A stretch of DNA of 57,861 bases from Gnetum montanum (lineage: Eukaryota > Streptophyta > Gnetopsida > Gnetales > Gnetaceae): assembly GCA_015680685.1 (NCBI GenBank), contig MNCI01035311.1:1-57861 (forward strand). The letters run 5' to 3'. Both the position numbers and the translations under genes were made by a program. Of this stretch, positions 44,078-55,715 are shown one piece after another. Each line of letters starts with the position of its first letter. Position 1 is the first letter of the stretch. A model generated the notes under the pieces. It saw only the letters and a program-made list of their open reading frames with translations. It was not told the origin of the DNA and did no database searches.

Positions 44078-46592
44078 TTATTTAATTAAATAAATCCAAA
44101 AATAATCATCAATATGAAAATTAATTATCCTCTTATCTTCATTAGCCTTGGAAGACACAATCTTTGTCTTTTTCTCCAACTGAGATTTAACTTGTTGATG
44201 AAATTCTCTCATTTTCTCAACATAGTCTAAACTCAAAGAGGCATAGTCTTCAAATTTCCTTAACTCATTAACCGTTCTTGGTGAAAATCCATAATTTTCC
44301 ATAAAGGGACTCTTACCAATGCTAGAATTGGAAGCATTATTATATGAGAATTTAGTATGGGTCAACATGTTTTCTAACCTTTGAGGCTAATCCTCACACA
44401 AACATCTGAAGGTCTTTAATAGAGACCTATTCACAATTTTAGTTTACCCATCATTTTGGGGGTGATAGGTTGTGGAAAAAAAATTGGCTCCAAGCAATTT
44501 TAAAAGTCATATCCAAAAATTATTGGTAAACTTAACATTCCTATAACTCACAATGTTTAAAGGAATGCCATGTAGCCTCATAACATGCTAAAAGAAAAAA
44601 TATGTAACATGGGAAGCATCACTACTTTTCTTGCATGGAATAAAATGAGCCATCTTGGTAAATCTAGGTACTACAACAAGTATAGAATTATGATCAGATT
44701 TTGTCTTAGGAATGTCACAAAAAGTCCAAAGAAACACTTTCCCAAGGAGCATTTAGGATTGGAAAAGGTAGATAATGACCATCTACACCTTTTCCTCCTT
44801 TTAATTTTTGATAAGTATAGCATTCTTTTACAAATTTAATCGCATAACTATACATACTTGGGAAAAAGTAATTTTTTTTTACCAATTCCAATGGCTTGGT
44901 GTTTCCCATATGTGCAACCATGTCACTTTGGTGTTTCTCTTTAAGGAGTTTGTACTTGAAATCACACTTTGGAACATAAATGTTTCCATCCTTAAACAAA
45001 ATCCCATTCTTCACATGATAAGATTTTCATTAATCAGTCCTTTCTAATAATGGGGAACATAACTCTTTTCAAATTGCACCAAAATCCTTATCATTAGGAT
45101 ATAATGAAGAAAAATACTCAAATCCTTGACCTTTCATATTAGAAAAAATAACATGAACTCTAGACAAAGCATCAGCGACAACATTAGACTTCCCACTCCT
45201 ATGTTTTAAAGAAAAATGAAATTCTTGCAGTTTCCCTATCCATTTCATATGCTTGGCACATAATTTCTTTTGAGAATTCAAAAATTGTAGTTGCTCTATC
45301 CATTTCATATGCTTGGCATATAATGTTTAATTTCTTGAAGTATAGCATATACCTCATTTTCATACACACTATACTTTTTTCTAGATTCATTTAAGTTTTT
45401 ATAAAAGAAAGAAATTGACATACCTTTTATACAATGCACAGTTCCAATAGCAAGCCCAATTACATCCACTTCCACTTCACATATTTTTAAGAAATTTGGA
45501 ATTTCCAAAACTGGAGCACTACAAATTTTCTCTTTCAATGCTTGAAATAATTTTTTTCCTCATTATCCCACACAAATGCTAAATTTTTCTTCAAACAAGA
45601 GAGCATAGTTCATGCAAGGGAACTAAAATTCGTAATAAATCTCCTATAGAAGATAGCCAAACCAAGAAAAGATCTCACCTCTCCCACATCCTTAGGTGAA
45701 GGCCACTCCTTAATTTCCTTTATCTTACTTGGTTCCATATTGACTTGGTCCTTGCAGATAACATGACCTAGGTAGAAATGTTTTTCTTCATGAAGTAGTA
45801 TTTCTTGGCATTAATCACCAAAATAACCTCTTGTAACTTGAATCATATCATCCTCAAATGATGTAATTGGTCCTCTTTCTTTGAACTGTAAAAAAGAATT
45901 TCATCAAAGAAAATAATGCAACATTTATGAATAAAATCCTTTAGGACTTCATGCATGAGTCTCATAATTGTGGCTGGACCATTGGTTAGCCCAAAAGGCA
46001 TGACTAAAAACTCATACAAGCCATTAGGTATCTTAAAGGTTATTTTTCATTCATCTCCTAGTCTAATCCTTATTTATGATAACCACTTTTTAAATCAATT
46101 TTAGAAAAACTCTTAGCATTACCAAGCACATCAAGAATGTCATCCATCCTAGGAATAGGAAATCTATACTTGATAGTAATCCTATTAATAGCCCTAGAAT
46201 CTATGCACATCCTTAACTTATCAATGTCCTTCTTGGAAACTAACATAGCTAGAATTTCACAAGGAGAGATGGATTCCTTAATAAAAACATTAATAGTAAT
46301 TCACTTGCTTGCTCAATTCTTCCCTCTATTTTGGATTCATAAGGTAGGCTCTTTTATTTGAAATTATATCTCCTGTTATGAAGTCTATTTGATGTTAGAT
46401 GAATCTCATTAGTGGAAGTCCTTTTAATTTTTCCTTGAAAACATCAGCAAATTCTAATACCAAAGGTTGTATAGCTAGAGAAAGTTCATTTGTATGCTCC
46501 TCTTCACTTGTTGCAAGTATTGACATAATGACAAAACCATGTCTAGCTACTTCATGTGCTTGTAGGTACTCTTGCTCACCAAGTAAGATCAA
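44078..46592 (-). pseudogene. pol of element E (RT, RNase H, integrase)
   Basis: RT (46592-45560): pre-RT linker with LVLEFADVF; then [20 protein letters not shown] and [11 protein letters not shown]; the active site reads FFDEIL near 45895, so the second catalytic Asp is Glu. RNase H (45538-45120): APVLEIPNF, VEVDVIGLAIG, FFYKNLNESRKKYS and HRSGKSNVVADALSR. Integrase zinc domain (45014-44780): HMGNTKPLELVKKNYFFPSM with CYTYQKLK, where the second cysteine is Y. Integrase 3' end (44368-44078): FSYNNASNSSIGKSPFMENY and the DYFWIYL module. The middle of the core (44720-44400) is frame-shifted. A duplicated stretch in RNase H (45305-45215) repeats CQAYEMDR or CAKHMKWI. Confidence 0.85.
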
Positions 46593-46625
46593 TGAAGAAT
46601 TAATAAAGACATTTTCCTTACACTA

Positions 46626-47129
46626 CTACCAAGTAATAGGAATGATTTCATGTATTCCATCTTCTCTTTGAATAGACCAAACATTTCTTGCACCACTAAA
46701 AGAAGCCTTGTTGTCAAAGTTCCAAGGTATTCCCAAAATAATAGTAGCACAATCAATAGGAAGGATGTTACAATGTATCTTTTCTTTAAAATTACCAATT
46801 TTAAAAGACCAAATACACTTCTCCTTAACCTCTTGAAAATGATCCTTAGATAGACAATGGACTCTATATGGCCTAGGATGTAGAAATGTTATCAAACCTA
46901 CCTTATAAATAGCTTTTGAAGAACTCACATTTTCTTGAGTTCCATCGTCAATTAAAATGTGCCATTCACCACTATCTAGGCATCTATATCCAATCCTAAA
47001 GAGTAACTTTCTTTTAGGATATTTATTAGCATTAATTTTTTCAATAAAAGTGTAGGATTTAATTTTAGTAGTATCTTCAATTATTGTTGCATGAAGATTA
47101 CCTTCATTGGGAAATTCTTGGATTTCCAA
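46626..47129 (-). pseudogene. protease domain of element E
   Basis: Open for 167 codons. It has the plant RVP_2-type layout: LFRIGYRCL, then HILIDDGTQENVSSSKAIYKVG, where D-D-G-T stands at the active site, then PYRVHCLSKD, a strand-rich middle and IDCATIILGIPWNFDNKASF. It would cleave gag and pol. It is joined upstream to the gag knuckle region and downstream, after one stop, to RT. A homologous copy is at 52426-52980 in fragment F. Confidence 0.85.
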
Positions 47130-47199
47130 GGTTTGAAGTTCCTTACTCTTGGAGATCTTTGGATTTTTTCACTTACATTGTTTGTATCCCTTTTCACCA

Positions 47200-48108
47200 T
47201 AATTAAAGCATTTAAGTATAGATGCATAGTTATTTCCTTGACCCTTTCCATTCTTGGAGTAGTATTTATTGGAATCTTGGTCATCCTTAAGCTTCTCTTG
47301 CTTCTCCTTTATGTCTTCTTTGGCATTTTCCTTCTCCTTAGTTCCTTTCTTTCATTTAGATGCTTTGGAGTCATTGCCTTTAGGAAATTTGGGAGCTCTA
47401 TTTTACCCTTTAATGTTTTGATGGCCTCTTATCTATGATGAGTCTTCTCAAAGTTTTTCTTGAGCATGAACTACATTAAATACCAATCCTTGATAGGAGT
47501 AGCATTTTTCACCTTCTAAGAATGACTTTTCTTCTCCCACCATACTAGTGTTATGCCTTCTAATTTGGTTTTAGCAAAAGACACATTTTGATGATTTTAC
47601 ATATATTCAAGTTTAAAATACTTAATAATTTTGACCTAGGAGAGAAAAGATTTAGTTCCTCCCATGCCATTGAAGGATTTGACTTTAACATGAGGCATCC
47701 TTGAAGCATGTCTAAAATATTTTGCAAGAGTGAATTTAATTCCTTCACCTTAATTCCTTTGAAGCTGATAAGGAAGTTCCTTTTTCCTTTTCCTAGGAAG
47801 AAAAAGACTTGAGACTTATTTTCAACACTAGGAGCATGAGGAAAAACAACATCTTTAGCTTCTCTTTATCCAAAGTATTCATCTTCAAAATGAATATAAT
47901 ATTCAAGAGATGGCATTGAGGAATTTCTTGAAGAAGGTCTTGGTGAAGAATTTCATGACTTGTACCCTTGCTTGGATGCTTTTGGTGAAGTAGCATGTCC
48001 TTTGTTCTCTCCAAGATTTTTAATTTTCTCAAAAATAAGCTTGAGGACATTTCTAATGTCATCCATGTCTCTTGACAAAGCTTGAACTATTTTCTCCTTT
48101 GGAGACAT
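47200..48108 (-). pseudogene. gag remnant of element E
   Basis: The start MSPKEKIVQALSRDMDDIRN at 48108 follows the PBS by about 345 bases; a charged N-terminus runs to the first stop near 47957. Further on, a stretch near 47890-47860 and another near 47750-47640 (with PSMAWEELNLFS) keep gag character. At 47210-47175 lies CFNYGEKGYKQCK, a CCHC knuckle in which the second Cys and the His are both Tyr. The capsid centre appears deleted: the gene is far shorter than a usual 400-residue gag. Confidence 0.7.
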
Positions 48109-48452
48109 GATGGAAATTGATCTAAAATTTAATTTTCATAAAATTCTACAAGGAAAGGTGAAATATTCAAGATTTCTCAAGAAATGAGATAAGAAATTAT
48201 TAGATCTTAAGAGAAATAATCATAAGATCTTTAAACCCAGATATTACAACCCAATGGGTGTCCAATTCCACAATTATCATCCAATTCTTGGAAGATATGA
48301 TAAACTTAGTAATCAAAGGAAAATTTTGAAATCCTAGGATGAGTAGAAAAAATAAAAAGAGATAATTCATCCAATCATGAGAATTTGGAATGATTTTTTG
48401 CAATTGAGATGATAATTATCCACTTAAATGCAATTGTTTTCAAATCCAAGCT

Positions 48453-48464
48453 ACTCTGGTACCA
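48453..48464 (-). promoter_or_regulatory. primer binding site of element E
   Basis: The minus strand reads TGGTACCAGAGT, against the tRNA-Met type site TGGTATCAGAGC. It follows the LTR end TATCA by three bases. Confidence 0.75.
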
Positions 48465-48796
48465 ATATGATAAAAAGCTTCCATGGATTCCACAATCCAA
48501 GCTCTCTCAAAGTTACAAAATAGAAAATCTAAATAGGAAAAGGAAAATGAAAGCTTTATTCTTACTCAAATGGAGAATTTACATATGAAAGGAAGCATAG
48601 TTCCCAAGGATAGACAAGAGATTCAATAAAATTCACACATACTTAATCAAAGCAGTCACACACACAAGGGTGATCATCAAGGAACCTTTCCAAGACTCTC
48701 TCTCTCTCTAATCTTCTCTCACTCACCTCTATCTTCCTAGACTCTCTTAAAGCTCTCTTAAGACTATCTTCTTTCAAATTAAAGGTCCAAGAGTTC

Positions 48797-48804
48797 TATT
48801 TATA
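48797..48804 (-). promoter_or_regulatory. TATA box of element E LTR
   Basis: TATAAATA on the minus strand, preceded by GG and followed by GAACTC, about 330 bases before the LTR end. Confidence 0.65.
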
Positions 48805-48960
48805 CCTTTTTCTCCTCATCTCTTCATCTTCCCTCTAATTTATCATTCAATCTAATGTTCATTAAAATATGTGGAAGATGTCTTTAAGAAACATGATATG
48901 TCTCTCCTGAGTGCAAAGGTTGCAAAGTAGACATCTTCAAATCATGTGGGACATCTCAGC

Positions 48961-49054
48961 AGAGATATTTACAATGTAAATGAGACATCTCACTTACAAA
49001 TGAGACNAAGAGATATTTACAATGTAAATGAGACATCTCACTTACAAATGAGAC
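48961..49054. repeat. 46-bp exact direct repeat flanking a single N (49007)
   Basis: 48961-49006 and 49009-49054 are identical (starting AGAGATATTTACAATG, ending ACAAATGAGAC), with NA between. Identical copies on both sides of an ambiguous base in otherwise strongly diverged DNA suggest an unmerged contig overlap rather than a real tandem repeat. Confidence 0.9.
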
Positions 49055-49697
49055 ATCTCCTCTACAAGGATAAAATACAAAGATGCTTGTTTCAAGGCCT
49101 TGAACCTTTGGACACCTTCAAACAAGTCCCCATAGCTACTTGAACATCCTAAAGTCATTAAAATAGGTCCATGACACTTCCAAACATGTCAAAATAATTT
49201 GATATCATCATCAACAAAATAACACTAAAACGAAAACACAATAGCACACAAATATCTATGCACAAACATATTGAGGTTTAAACATGGGTTGGGTGATGTC
49301 CTCATAAAATTGCATTCAATCATAAAAATAAACTAATCTAGTATTATCTCATCAAGTCAAGGAATAATGATGATAACTATACTTACTATTACTTACCTTG
49401 CTTGTTGATGGAGATAAAGATATCTAAGGACATTGGAACTAATGTTCTTCTTTCAAAGTTTCTTCTTTCATACCATTCTTTTTTATTTCTAATGTCTTAC
49501 TATATTTCACAAAATTTTTTAGAGTTCTTTCACTTTCTTCTTTTCACTTGATTCTCCACATATTTTTTTTTCTTTTTAACCTTTTGATTTGTCCTCCATT
49601 CCTTTTTACCTTACAATATTTCTTTTCTAGGTGCATTTTGGTAAGACCAAGAAGTCTTATGATATGACCAAATTTTCATATGATAATATTTTAAATT

Positions 49698-50530
49698 TCA
49701 ATCCCATTTCTTATGCCAAAGTCTATTACAATAATAACATCTATCCTTTCTATTTTGGTTAAAATGATCAAACCTTGGAGCTACTCTTGGTTGGAAAGTA
49801 GTACCTATTAACACTTTAATCTTTAGAGAAGTCTTTTTTTTTTGGATGAAGTTTGTGTAGATTCTTCTTCTTATGAATAACATCACAGATCACTTTTATC
49901 ATGTGGACTTTTTCCTTGTCCTATAATGATGTGGAGGAATTAATTCCTTTGACAAGCCTTTCATTCACCAATTTGGTATCTGCAAGTTCTTTTTCCATCT
50001 TCTCACAAGACAAGGTTAGTATTTTGTTCTTAGTCCTTAGGTTTGAGTTTTCTTATAAGAGATATAAATATTTTGCATTAATTAGAGATAAATATTTATC
50101 TTTTCCTTTCACAACCATTTTTAGCTTTATACAAATATTTGGAAGGATAACAGTTCATCGTACAAAAGATCATACATTTTCTCATTAGTTTCACTTACTT
50201 GGTTATCATCTTCGATTATGTAATTGTTATCATCTGTGAGAGCCATGAAAATGAAATGTGAGTCCTTTGTAGCTTTATCTATCTCTTTCTCACTTCATTC
50301 TCCATTGTTCTAGCCAGTGTAGATATTTTCTTGTTCTTATCTTTATGAGTTATTTCCTCTTCATCATCCCAACTTGTATAGATGTTATTTCTTCTCCTTT
50401 CTTCAATATACTCTTTCCCTTGTAACCTATAAGCATTGGGGGTACTTGGAGGCTGTACGGCCTCTTCTACCACATATCCAATATTTAATAGAAATGGTAT
50501 CAAATTTGAAATTTTAGATTTCTTACCTCT
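49698..50530 (-). pseudogene. copia gag and linker remnant of X2
   Basis: 50503-50279 reads YVVEEAVQPPSTPNAYR, parallel to the stretch around the knuckle of X1, then an acidic and lysine-rich linker. The phrase MALTDDNN near 50245 parallels MALTNCH of X1. At about 49740-49705 a second knuckle CYYCNRLWHKKWD keeps C-C-H but has lost the last Cys. The gag N-terminal domain seen in X1 is missing between 50530 and 50740. Multiple stops. Confidence 0.6.
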
Positions 50531-50739
50531 AGTCTAACCTTTGTTGCATAAAATGCTACTTATGAGTTTAGTGCATTCATCCAAGATGAATACCAAAATT
50601 ATGAACCTTACGTACATAAATAATTTTTATATTCAAGTCTTCTAGCATGTAAAGGTGATCCCATTGAACATTGCTAACTTAACAAATGATTCTCCCATTT
50701 TTCACTCCTGACTTATTATGCTTATATCTAGGAGTACTA

Positions 50740-50752
50740 GGCTTCAATACAA
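50740..50752 (-). promoter_or_regulatory. degraded primer binding site of X2
   Basis: The minus strand reads TTGTATTGAAGCC, aligned with TGGTATTGGAGCC of X1 at the same distance from the LTR. Confidence 0.6.
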
Positions 50753-50754
50753 CT

Positions 50755-51780
50755 TAAGGATTGAAAACTTAGAAGGGGGGTTGAATAAGTTCCTAAAAAT
50801 AATAGCTAAAACCATAAAAAACAAAACATAATTTTTATGTGATTCTCCACACATCCAAACTTGGAGGGTAGAATCCTTGCACACCTTTAGACTTTGTTCC
50901 TCAAAAATGTAGTTTAGAGGGAACCGTATCCTTTATATGATATGAGTTTCATTCTAGAGTGTTTCATCACTGTGAAACCACTCAACTTTGCAAGGTTTCA
51001 AAAAGCTCAAAATGTGGTTTAAAGGATCTCATAATGTTTACAAACATGAGATCCACATCTTAGTGTTTTGTTACCACAAAACCACTCAACCCTGTAAGGT
51101 CCCGACAAGCAAGATGCCTTCTTACAAGAAGCACATCAATCTTGCAAGGCTACAAAATAAATGAAAGAAAACCAAGGAAATAGTGTAACTACACTTTACA
51201 AGTTCCTTTCATTTAAGCTCTCACAAAATAACATAAAAATGATATATGATAAAGAATGCAAGTGCTACACAAGATGTACACAATGATGATCCAATTGTGT
51301 AAATAGTGCTCTAAGATTCATATGAATTTCTCTTTCTTTTATACTCTTTGAGATTTTGAAAAGCCTTGAGAATTCATCCAATAGCTAGATAACTACTACT
51401 TAAGATGTATAATTTGAAGTGGAGATGCCTTTCTATAAATACTTTCAATTCTAGAATGACATCTACCTATAGAAGTCTATCATTAGATTTATGCTTCAAG
51501 ATGTATATCTTCAAAGATAAAGATTTGTTTTTTTTCATAAATGTCTACTCTAATTTTTCATTTTAGAATTTAAGGTAGTCCTTTGTAAATTTTACCTCTT
51601 GAAAGTCTTTAAAACATGTTCATTTGGCTCTTAGACTTCTCTTGTATTCTAGATTTTATCTTGTTATCCCAATATAGCTCTCATTCTGACACAAAATTTG
51701 CTCTTTATCTCAATCTAATGTCTTGATACATTAAAGGTTTTGATTGTGTTATTGTCCTAATCTCATCATGCTCTTGGTCT
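50755..51780 (-). repeat. 5' LTR of copia X2
   Basis: Similar to 1830-2340 with conserved order of phrases (AACTTAGAAG, TTGAATAAG, CTTGGAGGGTAGAAT, CCACTCAACCCTGTAAGG, AGAAGCACATCAA). Only the first 480 bases are clearly alike; the right end is set by the start of fragment F. Confidence 0.6.
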
Positions 51781-53405
51781 ATCCTTAGACGTGAAAGGTA
51801 ATACAAATAGATTTTTCACATTCTACATTTTCTAAGTTTTTGACATTCCAAAAGGTCAACACTTCCTTCAACCTGATACACAATCTTCTCAAGTGATCCA
51901 AGTGCTCTACCTCATTAGAGCTATATACAAAATTATCATAAAAAAAATAATAGAACACTTACAAATTACATGACTAAGGACATCATGCATCAACCTTATG
52001 AATGTAGTATGGGAGTTTTTGAGGCTAAATGACATAACCAACTACATAAATAATTCATATATTATTTTGAAAGTTGTCGTCTAGTCATCTATAGGAGTAA
52101 TTCAAACTTTATGGTAACCACTCTTCAAATTAATTTTTCTAAAAACATATACATTACAAAAACATCAAGGATATAATTCATTTTTGAAATAGGAAACTAT
52201 ACCTCACTATTATTCTATTCATAGCCTTAGAATCAATGTATATTCTTCATTTTTTACCATTCTTCTTTGGCATAAGTACTACTGGAACTAAACAAGGAGA
52301 AACAACTACCTCATGAAAGCATTTACAATTAACTTCTCTACCTATGTTTGTAATTTATCTCTATGATTTGGTGCCATCTAGTACACTCTCTCATTTAGAA
52401 TGGTAGTACCAAAGAAGAAATTTATTTAGTATTGAGCATTCCTCATGAGTAGAAATGCATCTAATATCCCCTTGAATACTTTGGGAACTTGCTCCTTCAA
52501 TCCTAGCACATATTTGGGATGTTCTACATGTACAACATCATGATTTGAAGCAACATTTGATATAATCATGGAACCAAAACTAGCCTCATCATGTTTCTTA
52601 ATATATTCTCTCTTCCTAAGAAGAATTAAGAAAGCATTAAGTGAACTTTTCCTCCTTAATTGTTCATCTTTCATAGCAATCAACTCATGGATTCCATCCA
52701 ATCTTGCTACACTCCACATATTTCTTGCTCAATAAAATTGAATACCATTATCAAAATTCCAAGGCCTTCTAAGAATTACATTAGCATAATCAATTAGTAG
52801 TACATAACATTTCACAACATCATGATAACTTTTAATTTCAAACTTTAAGACACATTGTTCTTTCACTTCTTGAGAGAAGTCTCTTGATAACTAATACATC
52901 TTGTAGGGTTTAGGATGAGGATTTATTACTAAACAAATTCTAGAAACTACCCTAGAGGAATAAAATTTCCTTGGACTTCTCCATTAATCAAAATATTAAT
53001 CCATTCCTAACTAAGAAAACATCTAGCCCTAATCCAAAACAACAATTTTCTTGATAGATGATCTTCTTTATTCACATTTTTGATAAATGCACAAGAATTT
53101 TATTTAGAAAATTCTTCAATTTTAGGAGCAATATATTTACCTCACTGAAGAACTTGGCTTGATGTCTACTCTACCTCCATGGTTTGTACCTCTTACCCTT
53201 CGCTTCCTTGTGAAGTGGACATTCCATTGCTTATGTTTGTACTCTCCATATTTGAAGCATTGAATCTTGGATGAGTTGCCTTGACTCTTGTCTCCTTTTC
53301 CTTGCTCCTTGATCTTTTCCTTTTCATCATTATTTTCTTGATTTTTTTCATTGCTAGAATATGATTGCAACATGATGTACAATCATTAGTTCTATAGCTA
53401 TCCAA
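51780..53405 (-). pseudogene. Ty3/gypsy fragment F: gag end, protease, RT
   Basis: Related to element E. 53405-53137: CFKYGEYKHKQW, a ruined CCHC knuckle with lysine- and glutamate-rich flanks. About 53040-52700: protease remnants with many stops. 52719-52426: WSVARLDGIHELIAM and an acidic linker, parallel to WSIQREDGIHEIIPI of E. 52330-51790: RT with RIYIDSKAMNRIIVRYSFPI, a late EVEHLDHLRRL, and an active site FYDNFVYSS, i.e. the second Asp lost to Asn. RNase H and integrase are missing. Confidence 0.75.
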
Positions 53406-53409
53406 TATT

Positions 53410-54224
53410 TTTTATAATTAATTATAAAAAAGTGGTAACAAAAATATGTAGCTCATGTCACATGAACCAACATAATCCTATCCAGGGAACATAAGCGACC
53501 ATCAATAAATTACAAATAGATGAATGGAAAAGAGAGATGTGATAAGGAAGAACAAGATATTAAGAAGATAATATGTGTAAGCAATGATAAATTATAAGAG
53601 AAGATGTTGAACATAACATCATATAAAAAACAATTAGAATCAAAACCACAAGGAATAAAAGATACATGTCCAAAGTTAGAAAGTAGTCAACATTAAGAAA
53701 TATAATGAAATATTTTAGTCATTACAATCAATAGTATTTATAATGATGACGTAAGAAATCAAAGGGTTTTCAAGTAACTTGTATAAAAATAGAAGTGTAA
53801 AAGGATTAAGTTTCCTAAATAGGAAGAGAAGATTCAAGGTGAGTTATTTGTAATTTGGTTTAGTATTTTAAATAAGAATAAATGGCCATCTAAAAGATTA
53901 TGATGGAGTAAAAGAATGATTATGAAGAGGGGAAACCTATGAATGAGGTGGTATTTCATAACAACCCAAGTTGTGGATTGCTAAAGAATTTTAAGAGGGC
54001 CAAGCTCACATAAGACTGATTAATAAGAAAAATTCCTAGAAGACCTATCTGTTGGCACATTTTGGGCCATTTCATGGAACATGAGTTTCAGTTTAAAAAA
54101 AAATGCTTGAACTTACTAAAGATTCATGTAAGTTATGCGATGATGAAACATAGAATTTTTTTGCTTATACCTTGTACATTGACCAAAGAGTGCAATATTT
54201 GGCATATTTATTCGATGATTACTA
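53410..54224. other. AT-rich region, no recognised gene
   Basis: Adenine-rich, with no domain recognised on either strand. The open stretch from 54062 runs into the CtpA tail but its first 54 codons match nothing I know. Confidence 0.5.
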
Positions 54225-54390
54225 GGAAGAAATTTAAAAAGGATTTAATTCAACTAGTTTATGAGCTTAGAGATGGTTCAACGGTAGTGGTCACTATGGG
54301 AATGTACATGGCTTCGTTACACAAGAATATTGATGGAAATGAATATTGATGGAAATGGATCGGTCCTGATTTTCACACAGGCTAGATTTA
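54225..54390 (+). pseudogene. C-terminal fragment of a CtpA-type processing peptidase (S41)
   Basis: CtpA is a thylakoid-lumen serine protease that trims the C-terminus of the photosystem II D1 protein. This fragment reads KKFKKDLIQLVYELRDGS, then TVVVTMGMYMASLHKNIDGN, matching the family stretch FGKGLIQS-ELRDGSGVVVTIGKYV-P-H-DI-G-GIEPDF. The dyad Lys is kept; both glycines around it are lost. A 16-base tandem duplication (AATATTGATGGAAATG twice, near 54325-54356) breaks the frame just before GPDF. Of the plant paralogues, it is most like the third CtpA type. Host-gene fragment, non-functional. Confidence 0.75.
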
Positions 54391-54410
54391 ATTGAAATCG
54401 ACGAAAAGAG

Positions 54411-54730
54411 ACACCCATATTTAATCCTGTAGCAAAAAGAGGCTTTGTTACCGCAATAAATAATCTCAGGAACAGAGGTGCATCTTACATTGTATTAGAC
54501 AGATGTGATAATCCTGGTAGCATAGTTCAGGCATTGGGATTGCTAAAAATTTTCTGGAAGCTGGAGAGATGGTTATATATACTGTTGGATGGGATGCTTA
54601 TTCTGAGAGCGGCGTTGTGGTTCTTATGAATGGCCATATAGTAACCAAAAGTGAAATTATTGCTATGGCACTTCATGATAATCTCAAAGCTATGCTTGCT
54701 AGTGAGAAAACAAAAATGTTAAAGAGCTGG
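54411..54730 (+). pseudogene. middle fragment of the same CtpA-type peptidase, placed after its C-terminus
   Basis: Reads FNPVAKRGFVTAINNLRNRG and ASYIVLDRCDNPGSIVQA, then after a one-base loss near 54552 LEAGEMVIYTVGWDAYSESG, GHIVTKSEIIAMALHD and AMLASEKT. Normal genes have LVNxRTASASEI after the VTK position: about 13 codons holding the catalytic Ser are deleted in frame. The fragment stops at EKT, exactly where the upstream fragment begins (FGKG), so together they form a circularly permuted order. The open frame continues to 55054 without CtpA similarity. Confidence 0.8.
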
Positions 54731-55700
54731 CAGGATATCCTCACATTTCGCTTGGGAATTTCATCAAATGCTTGCCGTGCAAGGCTTTGTAAACTAACGG
54801 GCCAAAGGATTGCAGCAAAATATGATAAGCAAAAAAGGCTAAAATGCAGGCGGTGGATGCAACAGCCGGTGGTGGATGTGCAAGAAGGCTTTACGAAAAG
54901 GCATCATTGGCCATTACATTGTGCAGCAGTACGTGGCAGCAACCACGTTGCGGATAATGACACATGGCGGAAACATCACCGATGCCGCGAACATTGTCGT
55001 GCTTGCCATGTTGCTGGAATTCTGATGCCCCAAGTGCAACGTTGGCAACAATGACAGTGTCGAGCCATGGCTATGAGAACCAGCAGTGCAGGAAAGCGAG
55101 CCAGAGGTCCAGATTATCTCCTACACGATGCCTACGCTTATGCCTATGGTTGTGGGCGATAATATGCAGAAAATACAATAGCAAAAACAAAAATTCCTAC
55201 AAACGTGTTAGAAAACCCAAAGTTGTATGCCTTAGCAAAACCATGATTGTTCTTCTGCGGTCATCTCTTCTCACCGTCTTTGCCTACAGCGCTCTCAAGG
55301 ACAAGGAAGGTGTCTTCTTTCTCTGCTGAAGATAGGTGGTGGCTACAGATGCACCCACACCATTGGCTCTTCAGCAACTGAACACCACATTGTAATGATA
55401 CTAGATGCAGCGGTAGAGCCTTCTTCTGTGGTGGCAGTTGATAACAATTTTGGTAGGGTAGGATAATTTGAAACTATTTACCGACAGTTCCAAGCTTGGC
55501 ACCTTCACATTCAGAGCTCATATTTTGAGCCACCACTGGATTTAAATTTTTGTTTCGAGAAAAGTTTACATGGGTTCAAAGTGCAGATGCAGATTTATTC
55601 ATTTACATAAGGTTACACGGATTGGCTACCGCTACCACCAACGTCTACACCAAGGTGAATATTGCATTATCTTTTTACCACCACCTTGTTCGTAAAAGTA
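54731..55700 (+). other. less AT-rich stretch with unrecognised open frames
   Basis: Base composition is visibly more balanced than the surroundings between 54840 and 55120. Open frames (to 55054, and 54964-55329) encode cysteine-, arginine- and histidine-rich sequence with no domain I recognise. It may be another captured gene piece or part of the CtpA locus's flanking DNA. Confidence 0.35.
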
Positions 55701-55715
55701 CTAGGGCTTAAATAA

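Larger units (their letters stand above)
43950..49216 (-). mobile_element. Ty3/gypsy element E
   Basis: Minus-strand order: LTR (48468-49216), PBS, gag, PR, RT, RNase H, integrase. It has a single RNase H and DALSRVHV after it, unlike the Tat elements; lineage beyond non-Tat Ty3 (chromovirus-like) is not certain. The 3' LTR is absent: sequence past the integrase (below 44078) does not resemble the 5' LTR. 43906-44077 holds the end of the integrase region and nothing else. Confidence 0.8.
48468..49216 (-). repeat. 5' LTR of element E
   Basis: On the minus strand it runs from TGTTGATGATGATATC to TATCA (749 bases including the N). The TATA box is at 48797-48804 (GGTATAAATAG on the minus strand). 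It has CT-rich stretches (48696-48760) downstream of the TATA. The outer boundary is inferred from TG/CA only. Confidence 0.65.
49400..51780 (-). mobile_element. copia element X2, same family as X1
   Basis: LTR 50755-51780, PBS 50740-50752 and gag remains down to about 49400. It appears to lie between Ty3 fragments E and F. 49217-49400 holds no recognised feature. Confidence 0.65.

Noticed and set aside
48661-48760. CT-rich stretch as a stand-alone microsatellite or gene
   Set aside because: It lies downstream of the TATA box in the LTR of element E and is simply its pyrimidine-rich leader part.
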